NCBI GenBank assembly: GCA_964559835.1
Contig: CAZLJE010000001.1
Location: forward strand, 1-64,000
DNA from: DAISJI01 sp964559835
GTDB taxonomy: Bacteria > Acidobacteriota > Terriglobia > Terriglobales > Acidobacteriaceae
Length of the DNA stretch: 64,000 bases
Direction of reading: 5' to 3'
Of the stretch, positions 15,136 to 23,078 are shown piece after piece. Position numbers and translations under genes: made by a program. Position 1 is the stretch's first letter, and the number at the start of each line of letters is the position of its first letter. A model generated the notes under the pieces. That model ran no database searches. It had not been told where the DNA came from and was given only the letters and a program-made list of their open reading frames with translations.

Positions 15136-15220
15136 ACCGGCGGGACGCCGGTGCTACGTTCCCGAAGGCAATTGCGCTGACGCCGCTGGAGGGATAGAAT
15201 CCGGGCGCTTTTAGAAGCGC
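15136..15220. repeat. Family A palindrome and a second hairpin upstream of lon
   Basis: A perfect family A palindrome lies at 15136-15152. GGGCGCTTTTAGAAGCGCCC at about 15204-15223 is a second hairpin with eight-base arms. Either could end transcription from the preceding gene, though no T run follows. Confidence 0.6.
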
Positions 15221-15277
15221 CCTTATCCGCAACGCGGGGGTAGTGGTGAATCTTTTACCTGTCCGCGCTCATCAAAG

Positions 15278-15298
15278 GTTGAGTAATATACGCTCAAG
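15278..15298. promoter_or_regulatory. HspR-type operator (HAIR) before lon
   Basis: GTTGAGT-N7-GCTCAAG closely matches the HAIR consensus CTTGAGT-N7-ACTCAAG, with two differences. It ends at the lon ribosome site (AAGGGAG, 15296-15302), so a bound repressor would block transcription or the early transcribed region. HspR is known to control lon in Streptomyces. Its presence in this organism is inferred. Confidence 0.6.
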
Positions 15299-15306
15299 GG
15301 AGTCAT

Positions 15307-17790
15307 ATGGCTAACGAATCCAAGAACTTACCACGCCATGATCCCTCGCCCAAGCAGGAGGTCAAGGAGACCACCAAGGCCGACCTTCCAGTCCTGCCGG
15401 TTCGGGACACCGTTTTATTCCCCCACGCCGTCCTGCCGCTGACGGTTGGCCGCGAGAGTTCGGTCAACCTGATCAACTCGCTCGGGGAAGACAAGACCAT
15501 CATCGTGGTAGCGCAGCGCGAAGCGCGTGTCGACTCGCCTCAGCCGGTCGACCTTTTTTCCATCGGTACCATCGCTGTCGTACATAAAGTCGTCAAGATG
15601 CCGAACCAGAGCCTGTTCGTCTTCGCCGAAGGCCTGGACCGCGTCCACTTGAAGGAGTACACGCAGCTCCAGCCCTACATGCGTGCGACGGTCGAAACCA
15701 TTCCGGAGCTGGTTCCGAAGAACAACCCGGAAGAAGAAGCGCTGCAGCGCAACGTACTCAACCTTTTCCAGCAGATCGTTGCCGGCTCGCCGACGCTGTC
15801 GGACGAACTTGCCACGGTCGCCATGAACATCGAAGAATCCGGCCGCCTGGTGGACTTCATCGCCAGCTCGCTGCCGACGCTCTCCACGCGCGACAAGCAG
15901 GAGATCCTGGAGACCGCGGACATCCGGTCGCGGCTGGAGAAGATCAACCAGCACCTCGCGAAGGAACTCGAGGTCATGCAGCTTCGCAACAAGATCCAGA
16001 GCGAAGTGCAGGACCGGGTGCAGCAGACGCAGCGCGAGTTCTACCTGCGCGAGNNNNNNNNNNAGCAGATGAAGGCGATCCAGAAGGAACTCGGCGAAAG
16101 CGACGAAACCACGCGCGACACCGAGGAACTGAAGCAGAAAATCGAACAAGCGGGCATGCCCGAGGAAGTCAAGAAAGAGGCGCTGAAGGAGCTCAGCCGT
16201 CTCGGACGCATGTCGCCAATGGCGGCCGACTACTCGGTCACGCGCAACTACATCGAGTGGCTCGCGGTGCTGCCGTGGAGCCGGTCCAGCGGCGTGGAAG
16301 TGGACATCGTCGCGGCCAAGGACATCCTCGATACGGACCACTACGACCTGAAGAAGGTCAAGGACCGCATCCTGGATTACCTGTCGGTGCGCAGGCTGAA
16401 GCCCAGCATGAAGGGGCCGATACTGTGCTTCGTCGGACCGCCGGGCGTGGGCAAGACTTCGCTCGGCAAGTCGATCGCGCGCGCTCTCGGACGGAAGTTC
16501 GTCCGCCTGTCACTGGGCGGCGTGCACGACGAAGCCGAGATCCGAGGCCACCGTCGGACATACATTGGCGCACTACCCGGGCAGATCATCCAGGGAATTC
16601 GAAGGGCCGACACGAACGATCCGGTCTTCATGCTCGACGAAGTGGACAAGCTCGGACGCGACTTCCGCGGCGATCCGTCATCGGCGCTGCTGGAGACGCT
16701 CGATCCCGAGCAGAACAACAGCTTCCGCGACAACTACCTCGACGTTCCGTTCGATTTGTCGAAGGTGCTGTTCATCACCACGGCGAACATGTTGGACCCG
16801 ATCCCCGATCCTCTGCGCGACCGCATGGAGATCATCGAACTCCAGGGTTACACCGAGGACGACAAGGTCCACATCGCCGACCGCTACCTGATCAAGCGTC
16901 AGACGGAGGAGAACGGCATCACGATGGACCAGATCGAGTTCCCGGAGGAATCGGTCCGGTACGTTATCCGTCACTACACGCGAGAAGCGGGCGTGCGTAA
17001 TCTGGAGCGCCAGATCGGCACCATCTGCCGCAAGCAAGCACGCCGCATCGCGGAGGGCAAGAAGGACAAGCTGATCGTCACGCCCGAAGTGGTGCGCGAG
17101 TTCCTGGGCGGCGAGAAGATCCGCGTGGATACCGAGATCGCCGAACGCACGAAGCGTCCGGGAGTCGCGGTGGGACTGGCGTGGACTCCGGCAGGTGGCG
17201 ACATCCTCTTCATTGAGGCGACCAAGATGAAGGGCAAGGGTGAATTCAAGATCACCGGCCAGATCCAGGATGTCATGCGCGAATCGATGGAAGCCGCGCG
17301 CAGTTGGGTGCGGTCGAACGCGGAATCGCTGGGCGTCGATGAAGACGCCTTCACCAAGTTGGACCTTCACATCCACGTGCCCGCGGGCGCCATTCCGAAG
17401 GACGGTCCTTCGGCCGGCATCACGATCGTGACCGCGCTTATCTCGCTGCTGACGAACCGGCCGGTGCGGCCATTCACGGCGATGACGGGCGAGATCACGC
17501 TCAGCGGGAACGTGCTGCCCATCGGCGGTATCAAGGAGAAGTTCCTGGCGGCGAAGCGTGCGGGCGTCAAAGACTGCATCTTCCCGGCCGAGAACAAGAC
17601 GAACATCGAGGAAGACCTGACGCCGGAGCAGCTCGAAGGCGTGAACATCCACTACGTGAGCTCGTTGGAGGAGGTGCTGAACATCGCGCTTCCTTCTTCG
17701 AAGGCGGAAGAACGCCAGGACCAGCAGAACCGCGACGCGGTCCTCGCCGGCGCCTCGGCCCAGTCGCACCAGCCGGCGGGTGTGGCGTAA
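15307..17790 (+). CDS. lon: ATP-dependent protease Lon
   Basis: This encodes 827 residues as given, including four undetermined ones. The N-terminal substrate-binding domain (LPVLPVRDTVLFPHAVLPLTV) runs to about 220, then the helical linker. The AAA+ module has Walker A GPPGVGKTS near residue 377 and Walker B VFMLDEVDKLG. The protease domain has the Ser-Lys dyad S702 (KDGPSAGITI) and K745 (IGGIKEKFLAAK). Lon degrades misfolded and short-lived regulatory proteins in the cytosol. The start has AAGGGAG five bases upstream. An HspR-like dyad overlaps this ribosome site and suggests heat-shock control. A 10-N scaffold gap interrupts REFYLRE/QMKAIQKELGE, residues that are contiguous in other Lon proteins. 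Confidence 0.96.
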   Translation: MANESKNLPRHDPSPKQEVKETTKADLPVLPVRDTVLFPHAVLPLTVGRESSVNLINSLGEDKTIIVVAQREARVDSPQPVDLFSIGTIAVVHKVVKMPNQSLFVFAEGLDRVHLKEYTQLQPYMRATVETIPELVPKNNPEEEALQRNVLNLFQQIVAGSPTLSDELATVAMNIEESGRLVDFIASSLPTLSTRDKQEILETADIRSRLEKINQHLAKELEVMQLRNKIQSEVQDRVQQTQREFYLREXXXXQMKAIQKELGESDETTRDTEELKQKIEQAGMPEEVKKEALKELSRLGRMSPMAADYSVTRNYIEWLAVLPWSRSSGVEVDIVAAKDILDTDHYDLKKVKDRILDYLSVRRLKPSMKGPILCFVGPPGVGKTSLGKSIARALGRKFVRLSLGGVHDEAEIRGHRRTYIGALPGQIIQGIRRADTNDPVFMLDEVDKLGRDFRGDPSSALLETLDPEQNNSFRDNYLDVPFDLSKVLFITTANMLDPIPDPLRDRMEIIELQGYTEDDKVHIADRYLIKRQTEENGITMDQIEFPEESVRYVIRHYTREAGVRNLERQIGTICRKQARRIAEGKKDKLIVTPEVVREFLGGEKIRVDTEIAERTKRPGVAVGLAWTPAGGDILFIEATKMKGKGEFKITGQIQDVMRESMEAARSWVRSNAESLGVDEDAFTKLDLHIHVPAGAIPKDGPSAGITIVTALISLLTNRPVRPFTAMTGEITLSGNVLPIGGIKEKFLAAKRAGVKDCIFPAENKTNIEEDLTPEQLEGVNIHYVSSLEEVLNIALPSSKAEERQDQQNRDAVLAGASAQSHQPAGVA
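16054..16063. other. Assembly gap of ten Ns inside lon
   Basis: Ten Ns separate CTGCGCGAG from AGCAGATGAAG. Lon proteins read YLxEQMKAIQKELGE here without extra residues. The true sequence is therefore probably CTGCGCGAGCAGATGAAG, meaning the two contigs overlap by two bases and the gap has no real length. Confidence 0.9.
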
Positions 17791-17830
17791 GGGGCGCAGG
17801 GCTCAGGGCGTAGGGCGTGGGCGCAAACCG

Positions 17831-17863
17831 AATGCGAGGGCAGGGATGCCCTCGCATTTTCTT
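17831..17863 (+). terminator. Intrinsic terminator after lon
   Basis: AATGCGAGGGC (17831-17841) pairs perfectly with GCCCTCGCATT (17848-17858) around a six-base loop and is followed by TTCTTG. It lies 41 bases after the lon stop. Word repeats flank it (AGGGC words 17792-17824, GACTGA words 17886-17917). Confidence 0.8.
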
Positions 17864-17941
17864 GTCCGTCGTATGCGATTTGGTTCCTGACAGCTGAAGA
17901 CTGACGACTGAAGGCTGTTCTGCATGCTACTGTTCGGCTGA

Positions 17942-19417
17942 ATGTCCTTCTCTCGTATCCGTTTACTGGTCGCGCTCGAGCTTGCGCTGGTGCTCCTCCT
18001 CGTCATCCGCGCCTGGCAGTTCTTCATCGAGTTGCCCATTGCGTCCACCTACCAGCAGGACTACGAGGAAGGCAACATCCTTAACGCTCTGGTGCGGATC
18101 ACGCACGGCGCGACGCCGTATCCCGACCCGCACGCCCTGCCGAACATCATCAATCCGTACGGTCCGGCCGCGTACTACCTGCTGGTTGTTCCGGTGAAGC
18201 TGTTCGGGGTGGCATTCCTGTATCCACGGCTGATGGTCCTGCTTTGTACGGTCGCGATCGCGCTCATGATCGGTATGGTGCTGCGCCGCGGCACTGGGTC
18301 CACGGCCCTCGCCACGACCTTCGGCCTGATCTTCCTGACCATTCCCAACATCCACGACTGGATGTGGATGCTGCGGGTCGACCTGCTCGGGATTGCGTTC
18401 AGCTTTGCCGGATTGGCCGTTCTTTCGCGCGATCTCGATGGAGGGCCGGGACGATGGCGAACTATGATTGCCGGGGTGCTGTTCGCCGTGGGAGCACTGG
18501 TTAAGCCGACATTGTTGGCAGCGCCAGCGGCATGCTTCGTTGCCCTGGTGACGCGGCGAAAATACTCCGCGGCTGCCATGCTCACCGCCGTTACCGCAGG
18601 CATTTTTGCGCTGGTCATTGGAATTTTCGCGTGGCTGACGCGGGGAGCGGTCGTGATCGACGTATTCATGTCGCATCCGGACCCGTTCTCGTTCCGCGTC
18701 TACACGCAGGGCCTGACCCAGATGATGGTGGAGTCATGGCCGCTAGTGGCTCTCGCCGTGATCGCTACTGCCCGCGACTTTGCCGGGCGCCGCTTCTCCC
18801 CGGCAGTGTTGTGGTTCCTGTTTGCCACGCTGACGGCGATCACCGCGGGCAAGCTGGGATCGAACATGAACCATTTCCTGGAGTGGAATGCAGCACTGTG
18901 TCTCGCGGCCGGCTTTGGTTTCGACGAACTGACGCGGCTGGCTTCCACGCGAGTCGCCGTGATCACCTCAGCCGTTGCGATCGGGGCGGCCGCTCTGGTG
19001 ATCTCGCACCAACCGTCGTATGTGACCAACATCGGCCCGGAAGGCGATTGCAGGAACGCGTACGAATGGGTGCGCACGCAGGCGGGACCGAATCTGTTGA
19101 CGGAAAACGTCGGCACGCTGGTGCTCGGCAATAAGAAGGTCTGGGTGTCGAACCCTTACGTGTTGGCGCAACTCGTGGAACATGCCGGCTGGTCCGATGC
19201 CGCTCTCGTCGAAATGGTCCGCGACCGCCGCTTCGACGCCATCAACATGCGGATGGACTACCCTCGCATGGCCTCTGCACTTGCCGAGGGCTCCGAACGC
19301 TTCTCGCCCGCCCTGCTGCACGCCATCGCCGATAACTACGAACCGCGCGCGGGATTCAACTGTCGCGACATGCAGGTGATGTACACGCCGATGGCCGCGA
19401 TACAATCGAAGAAGTAG
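17942..19417 (+). CDS. Integral membrane protein, GT-C glycosyltransferase-like
   Basis: This encodes 491 residues with about ten predicted membrane helices, starting SFSRIRLLVALELALVLLLVIRAW. A long first periplasmic loop contains the acidic pair DYEEGN (about residues 40-45) and NPYGPAAYYLL. Both features are seen in GT-C enzymes of the ArnT/PMT and DUF2029 type, which use polyprenyl-phosphate sugars. The C-terminal part after the last helix (YVTNIGPEGDCRNAYEWVRTQAGPNLLTENVGTLVLGNKKVWVSNPYVLAQL) is a soluble domain usual for these proteins. The acceptor is unknown. It follows the lon terminator, so it has its own promoter. It ends 18 bases before the MoaD-MoaE gene, which may only reflect gene density. 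Confidence 0.7.
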   Translation: MSFSRIRLLVALELALVLLLVIRAWQFFIELPIASTYQQDYEEGNILNALVRITHGATPYPDPHALPNIINPYGPAAYYLLVVPVKLFGVAFLYPRLMVLLCTVAIALMIGMVLRRGTGSTALATTFGLIFLTIPNIHDWMWMLRVDLLGIAFSFAGLAVLSRDLDGGPGRWRTMIAGVLFAVGALVKPTLLAAPAACFVALVTRRKYSAAAMLTAVTAGIFALVIGIFAWLTRGAVVIDVFMSHPDPFSFRVYTQGLTQMMVESWPLVALAVIATARDFAGRRFSPAVLWFLFATLTAITAGKLGSNMNHFLEWNAALCLAAGFGFDELTRLASTRVAVITSAVAIGAAALVISHQPSYVTNIGPEGDCRNAYEWVRTQAGPNLLTENVGTLVLGNKKVWVSNPYVLAQLVEHAGWSDAALVEMVRDRRFDAINMRMDYPRMASALAEGSERFSPALLHAIADNYEPRAGFNCRDMQVMYTPMAAIQSKK

Positions 19418-19435
19418 GCACTCTCAGCCGAATCC

Positions 19436-20155
19436 ATGCAGATTCGCGTTCTCTTTTTCGGCATGCTCAAAGAACTGATCGGCCGCGACGCCGATGCGGT
19501 GTCGCTCCCGGACGGCTCGACGGTGCGCGACCTGCTGGCGCACTACGAATCCGAGGTCCCGAAGGTCAAGCCGTACGTTCCGTCGCTAGCGATATCGGTC
19601 AACCAGGAGTTCGCGCAGGCCTCGGTGACGCTGCGCGACCGCGATGAGGTCGGCCTGCTTCCGCCGGTCAGCGGCGGTTCCGAAAATACAGAACCTGTCA
19701 TCCGCATCACTCACGAACGCATCGTCCCGCACGAGATTGTTCCGTCGCTGGAGCGCCCGGAAGACGGGGCGATCGTCGTCTTCGACGGCGTGGTGCGCAA
19801 TCACAGCCGCAACCGCCGCACGCTCTACCTGGTCTACGAAGCCTACGAGGAGATGGCGCTCAAACAACTGCGGTCGCTGGCAGCGGACGCGCTCAAGCGC
19901 TACCCGGTCCGCAACGTGGCGATCGTGCACCGCCTCGGACGGATCGAGATCGGCGAAAGCAGCGTGCTTATCGGAGTCTATTCCGCCCACCGTGCCGCCG
20001 CGTTCGATGCGTGCCGGTTCCTGATCGACACGTTGAAGAAGACCGTTCCCATCTGGAAGAAGGAGCACTTCGAGGATGGCGCCGTCTGGGCCGATGGCGA
20101 GCCTTTTCCCGCCGAAATCGCAACTTCGCGGCCACAGGGGAGTCTAAGTGACTAG
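19436..20155 (+). CDS. moaX: MoaD-MoaE fusion, molybdopterin synthase
   Basis: This encodes 239 residues. Residues 1-81 are MoaD (MQIRVLFFGMLKELIG...VGLLPPVSGG) with the Gly-Gly pair at 80-81. Residues 89-239 are MoaE (RITHERIVPHEIVPSL, GAIVVFDGVVRNHSRNR, catalytic VPIWKKEHFEDGAVW). Molybdopterin synthase converts cyclic pyranopterin monophosphate to molybdopterin, and the sulfur comes from a thiocarboxylate on the free MoaD C-terminus. A fused MoaD therefore has to be cut after Gly81, as reported for Mycobacterium tuberculosis MoaX, which is cleaved at Gly82. No other moa genes are in the window. The last bases overlap possible upstream codons of the next gene. Confidence 0.92.
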   Translation: MQIRVLFFGMLKELIGRDADAVSLPDGSTVRDLLAHYESEVPKVKPYVPSLAISVNQEFAQASVTLRDRDEVGLLPPVSGGSENTEPVIRITHERIVPHEIVPSLERPEDGAIVVFDGVVRNHSRNRRTLYLVYEAYEEMALKQLRSLAADALKRYPVRNVAIVHRLGRIEIGESSVLIGVYSAHRAAAFDACRFLIDTLKKTVPIWKKEHFEDGAVWADGEPFPAEIATSRPQGSLSD

Positions 20156-20306
20156 AGGCTCGTGCGCGTTGTTCTCACCCTTCCGACCCCCTCTTCTGTG
20201 TTCCTCGGTACGCCGTCTAATGAGATCCCTGGTGACAGGGAGCTTGGCCCGAGCATTTCGTACCGCGCCTAAGGGTTCACACGAAGGACACGATGGTTTC
20301 ACGAAA

Positions 20307-21221
20307 GTGGCACGTCCGGAGTTGCTGATCCCGCTTGCGATCGGGTTGGTGATTGCGCCGCTCGCGTTCGCCCAGAGCAACGACACCACGTTGCGGGTCG
20401 ACGTCAAGCTGGTGAACGTCTTCGTTACGGTGACCGACAAAACAGGAGCGCCGGTAGGGAATCTCACGAAAGATAACTTCAAGCTCCTCGAAGACGGTGA
20501 GCCGCAGCAAATTAAGGTTTTCTCGCGCGAATCGGAGCTGCCACTGTCGATCGTCCTCGCCATCGATACTAGCCTCAGCACGAAGAAGGACCTGAAGCTG
20601 GAAACGCAGTCGGCGCGCAGGTTTTCCCGCGACATCCTGCGCCGCCAGGACGCCATCGCGCTGTACCAGTTCAGCGAGATCGTCGAAGAACTCGTGCCGT
20701 TCACCAGCGATATCCGGCGCATCGACAACGGCATCGACCGCGTCCATGTTCGCTCCGCCACCGCACTCTACGACGCGATCTACCTTGCCTCCGACGCGCT
20801 GATGAAGCGACAGGGCCGGAAGGTCATGGTCCTGATCACCGATGGCGGTGATACCGTCAGCCAGGTGAAGTACGCCGAAGCGCTTCGCGAGGCGCAGATC
20901 GCCGAAGCCATCGTGTACCCGATCATCGTGGTGCCGATCGAAGCCAGCGCCGGCCGCGACCTCGGCGGCGAGCACGCGCTGATCCAGATCGCCCACGACA
21001 CGGGCGGCAAGTACTATTACGCCAGCAGCCTCACGCAGCTCGACGAGGCCTTTCGCCGCATCAGCGAAGAGCTTCGCACGCAATACCTGCTCGCCTACTA
21101 TCCCTCGCGCCGCCTCGCCGATTCCGACTTCCGCAAGATCGACGTCGAGATCGCCGCGCCCGACGCTGACGAGCTCAAGAGCCGCCACCGTTCGGGGTAT
21201 TACACGTCGAAAGCGCATTAG
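20307..21221 (+). CDS. Secreted VWFA-related domain protein (TIGR03436-like)
   Basis: This encodes about 304 residues from GTG 20307. This start puts a clean signal peptide (VARPELLIPLAIGLVIAPLAFAQ) first. Frames starting at 20148 or 20220 would be partly encoded by family D repeat (KGSHEGHDGFTK) and are less likely. The mature protein begins TTLRVDVKLVNVFVTVTDKTGAPVGNLTKDNFKLLEDG, the hallmark of the VWFA-related family that is greatly expanded in Acidobacteria. The MIDAS metal site AIDTSLSTKKD and the strand KVMVLITDGGDT are intact. It probably mediates protein interaction in the periplasm. The partner is unknown. No ribosome site is visible, so the start stays uncertain. Confidence 0.82.
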   Translation: MARPELLIPLAIGLVIAPLAFAQSNDTTLRVDVKLVNVFVTVTDKTGAPVGNLTKDNFKLLEDGEPQQIKVFSRESELPLSIVLAIDTSLSTKKDLKLETQSARRFSRDILRRQDAIALYQFSEIVEELVPFTSDIRRIDNGIDRVHVRSATALYDAIYLASDALMKRQGRKVMVLITDGGDTVSQVKYAEALREAQIAEAIVYPIIVVPIEASAGRDLGGEHALIQIAHDTGGKYYYASSLTQLDEAFRRISEELRTQYLLAYYPSRRLADSDFRKIDVEIAAPDADELKSRHRSGYYTSKAH

Positions 21222-21300
21222 GGCTCAGGGCGTAGGGCAGAGGGCGGCTGGACCGGGAATTGGTTTCCCTGAGCCCTATGCCCCGAAGCCCTGCGCCCTA
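21219..21300. repeat. Word-repeat hairpin (AGGGC words)
   Basis: AGGGCTCAGGGCGTAGGGC (from 21221) pairs with CCCTGAGCCCT and following CCCTATGCCCC words (21268-21300) across about 25 bases. The same word set recurs after lon at 17792-17824, and similar GGCTCAAGGC words lie at 38158-38208. Confidence 0.7.
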
Positions 21301-21309
21301 TGACATAAT
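21301..21309 (+). promoter_or_regulatory. Extended -10 element for hfq, predicting leaderless mRNA
   Basis: TGACATAAT has an extended TG and a CATAAT hexamer (21304-21309). Transcription would begin near 21315-21316, the A of the hfq ATG. No ribosome-binding site is present, which fits a leaderless transcript. Confidence 0.45.
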
Positions 21310-21314
21310 TAGCC

Positions 21315-21593
21315 ATGCCTTTCCGCATTCCTGGAATCTCCAGCCCCGTGAAGAAAGCCAAGACTCCGCCTCCGGAAGACACGTACGAAGAGTCGGCTTA
21401 CCTGAAAGCGCTTGGCGAAAAACAGAAGCCGGTCAGCGTGAAGCTGATGGGAGGCGACGTGGTACGCGGGTGGATCGAGTACTACGACCGCAATATGGTC
21501 CGCCTCACGCGCGAGGGCGCACCCAATCTCTTCATCTTCAAACACGAGATCATGTGGATCGCCGAAGATGGGGGACAGAAAAGCAGGCGCTAG
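21315..21593 (+). CDS. hfq: Divergent Hfq / Sm-like RNA-binding protein
   Basis: This encodes 92 residues. After a basic tail of about 22 residues, the Sm fold runs from ESAYLKALGEKQKPVSVKLMGGDVVRGWIEYYDRNMVRL (Sm1) to NLFIFKHEIMWI (Sm2). The FKHEI segment (K76, H77) matches the Hfq YKHAI signature that lines the RNA-binding pore. Compared with canonical Hfq, the position of Gln8 is Glu26 and the proximal-face Phe42 position is Asn60, while NG is replaced by GG. Hfq hexamers pair small RNAs with mRNAs in the cytosol, and these changes may alter RNA preference. It is monocistronic, with no miaA neighbour. I am confident of the Sm fold and less so that it works as a classic Hfq. Confidence 0.75.
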   Translation: MPFRIPGISSPVKKAKTPPPEDTYEESAYLKALGEKQKPVSVKLMGGDVVRGWIEYYDRNMVRLTREGAPNLFIFKHEIMWIAEDGGQKSRR

Positions 21594-21594
21594 G

Positions 21595-21707
21595 CATTAA
21601 AAACAGCGCTAGGCATTAGGCTCTAGGCTGTATTGGGCTGGTGATGTCCCAAAGCCCAAAGCCTGATACCCTGAACCTGACACCCGACGCCTGTTACCTG
21701 ACACCTA
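21595..21707. repeat. Word repeats between hfq and the phosphatase gene
   Basis: GCATTAGGCTCTAGGC words (21595-21630) are followed by CTGACACC/CCTGATACC words (21661-21706). Partial pairing is possible between GGGCT (21637) and AGCCC (21652). No gene is seen. Confidence 0.55.
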
Positions 21708-22544
21708 TTGAACGCCAAGATTGAATTCGTCTCTGAAATGAGCGCCATCGCCCGCGAGGCCGGCGCTCTCCTGCTCGACTCTTTTCAGCGTCGCATCGGA
21801 TTCGAATATAAGGGTGACGTCGATCTTGTCACCGCGGCCGACCGCGCCTCGGAAAAGCTGATCACCGAGCACATCAGGAAACAGTGGCCCACGCACGATC
21901 TGATGGGCGAAGAAGGTGCGACCCGAGAGACCGGCAGCGATTACCGCTGGTATATCGATCCGCTCGACGGCACTACGAACTTCGCGCACGGCTTCCCGGT
22001 GTTTTGCGTTTCGCTGGCCCTGGAATTCAAGGGGGAGCGGATCGCGGGCGTACTCTACGATCCGACGCGGGACGAGTTGTTTGCCGCGGAAAAGGGAAGC
22101 GGCGCTTTTCTGAACGACCGTCCGATGCACGTTTCGAAAGTGGACCGCATCGAGGAATGTCTCGCCGGCACCGGGTTTCCGAGCCACAAGCGCCATAAGA
22201 ACCCGAACATTCACTTCTACCACGAGATCACGTTGCACACGCACGGCGTCCGCCGCGCCGGTTCGGCCGCGCTGGACCTTGGTTTTGTAGCTGCCGGCCG
22301 CCTCGATGCGTTCTGGGAATTCAACCTCAATCCATGGGACACCGCTGCCGGCGTTCTGCTGGTGCAGGAAGCCGGCGGCCGCGTGACGGACATGTCGGGC
22401 GGTCCGTGGCAGCTCAACAGCCGCGAGACGCTCGCCAGCAACGGCATCGTCCACGAAGCGTTCATCGGAATCATTGCGGATATCTTCGCTGGACGGGTGG
22501 GCGAGTTGCCGAATCCACTCGAATACGCGAAGAACAAGCTTTGA
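21708..22544 (+). CDS. suhB: Inositol monophosphatase family protein
   Basis: This encodes 278 residues from TTG 21708; no ribosome site is visible. Metal-binding motifs are complete: GEE at 67-69, WYIDPLDGTTNFAHG (D84, D87, with G88-T90 binding phosphate) and WEFNLNPWDTAAG near the C-terminus. The family removes phosphate from myo-inositol-1-phosphate or related sugar phosphates using magnesium. Bacterial SuhB also binds transcription complexes at rRNA operons. Which role applies here cannot be read, so the symbol is by family resemblance. The gene stands alone, flanked by word-repeat hairpins on both sides. Confidence 0.88.
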   Translation: MNAKIEFVSEMSAIAREAGALLLDSFQRRIGFEYKGDVDLVTAADRASEKLITEHIRKQWPTHDLMGEEGATRETGSDYRWYIDPLDGTTNFAHGFPVFCVSLALEFKGERIAGVLYDPTRDELFAAEKGSGAFLNDRPMHVSKVDRIEECLAGTGFPSHKRHKNPNIHFYHEITLHTHGVRRAGSAALDLGFVAAGRLDAFWEFNLNPWDTAAGVLLVQEAGGRVTDMSGGPWQLNSRETLASNGIVHEAFIGIIADIFAGRVGELPNPLEYAKNKL

Positions 22545-22546
22545 AA

Positions 22547-22622
22547 CACGTATTCCGTATTTCGTATTCCGTATTTTTCATCTAGGCTCAGCGCTTCGCC
22601 GCGCCGAAATACGGAATACGTG
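22547..22622. repeat. Perfect 18-bp inverted repeat (CGTATTCC words)
   Basis: Arms 22547-22564 and 22605-22622 are exactly complementary over 18 bases, with core CGTATTCCGTATTTCG. The same words repeat inside the loop and again at 22624-22632. It lies three bases after the phosphatase stop. It has no T run after the stem, so a simple terminator role is doubtful. Confidence 0.9.
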
Positions 22623-22666
22623 ATACGGAAAACGATTGTGAAGTACGAATCGCTCAATCGCTAAAT

Positions 22667-23029
22667 ATGCCAACATTGATCGCTCAACCCACCCGCATCA
22701 CCGCTGCCGGTAACAAACCCAAGCTTATCGACGAATACATCGGCCGCGTCAACACGCAGACCTCCGCCGCCAGTGTCGCGCACATGCGCAGTCCGGGCGG
22801 CTGGGTCGAGCCCGGCCAGACTCCCGAATTCGACGAGTTCACCGTCGTGCTCAACGGCACGTTGCGCGTGAAACACGAGGGCGGCGAGATCGACGTCCAT
22901 GCCGGACAAGCCGTCGTCGTCAATAAGGGCGAATGGGTCCAGTACTCGACGCCCGACCCCGGCGGCGCCGAGTACATCGCCGTCTGTCTGCCCGCGTTTT
23001 CCATGGAGACGGTCCATCGCGACGAGTAG
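22667..23029 (+). CDS. Single-domain cupin protein
   Basis: This encodes 120 residues. The cupin barrel is seen from AHMRSPGGWVEPGQTPEFDEFTVVLNGTLRVKHEGGEIDVHAGQAVVVNKGEWVQYSTPDPGGAEYIAVC. The usual first-motif histidines are replaced (GWVEPGQTPEFDEF), with only the acidic residue kept, so metal binding is doubtful. Such small cupins often bind sugars or act as ligand sensors. There is no signal peptide. The gene ends 50 bases before the stop of the convergent prolyl oligopeptidase gene. The start has no clear ribosome site. Confidence 0.8.
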   Translation: MPTLIAQPTRITAAGNKPKLIDEYIGRVNTQTSAASVAHMRSPGGWVEPGQTPEFDEFTVVLNGTLRVKHEGGEIDVHAGQAVVVNKGEWVQYSTPDPGGAEYIAVCLPAFSMETVHRDE

Positions 23030-23078
23030 CGAAGATGCCGGTCGTGGGCGACCGGCCCTACGCGACCGGCCTGCGGCG

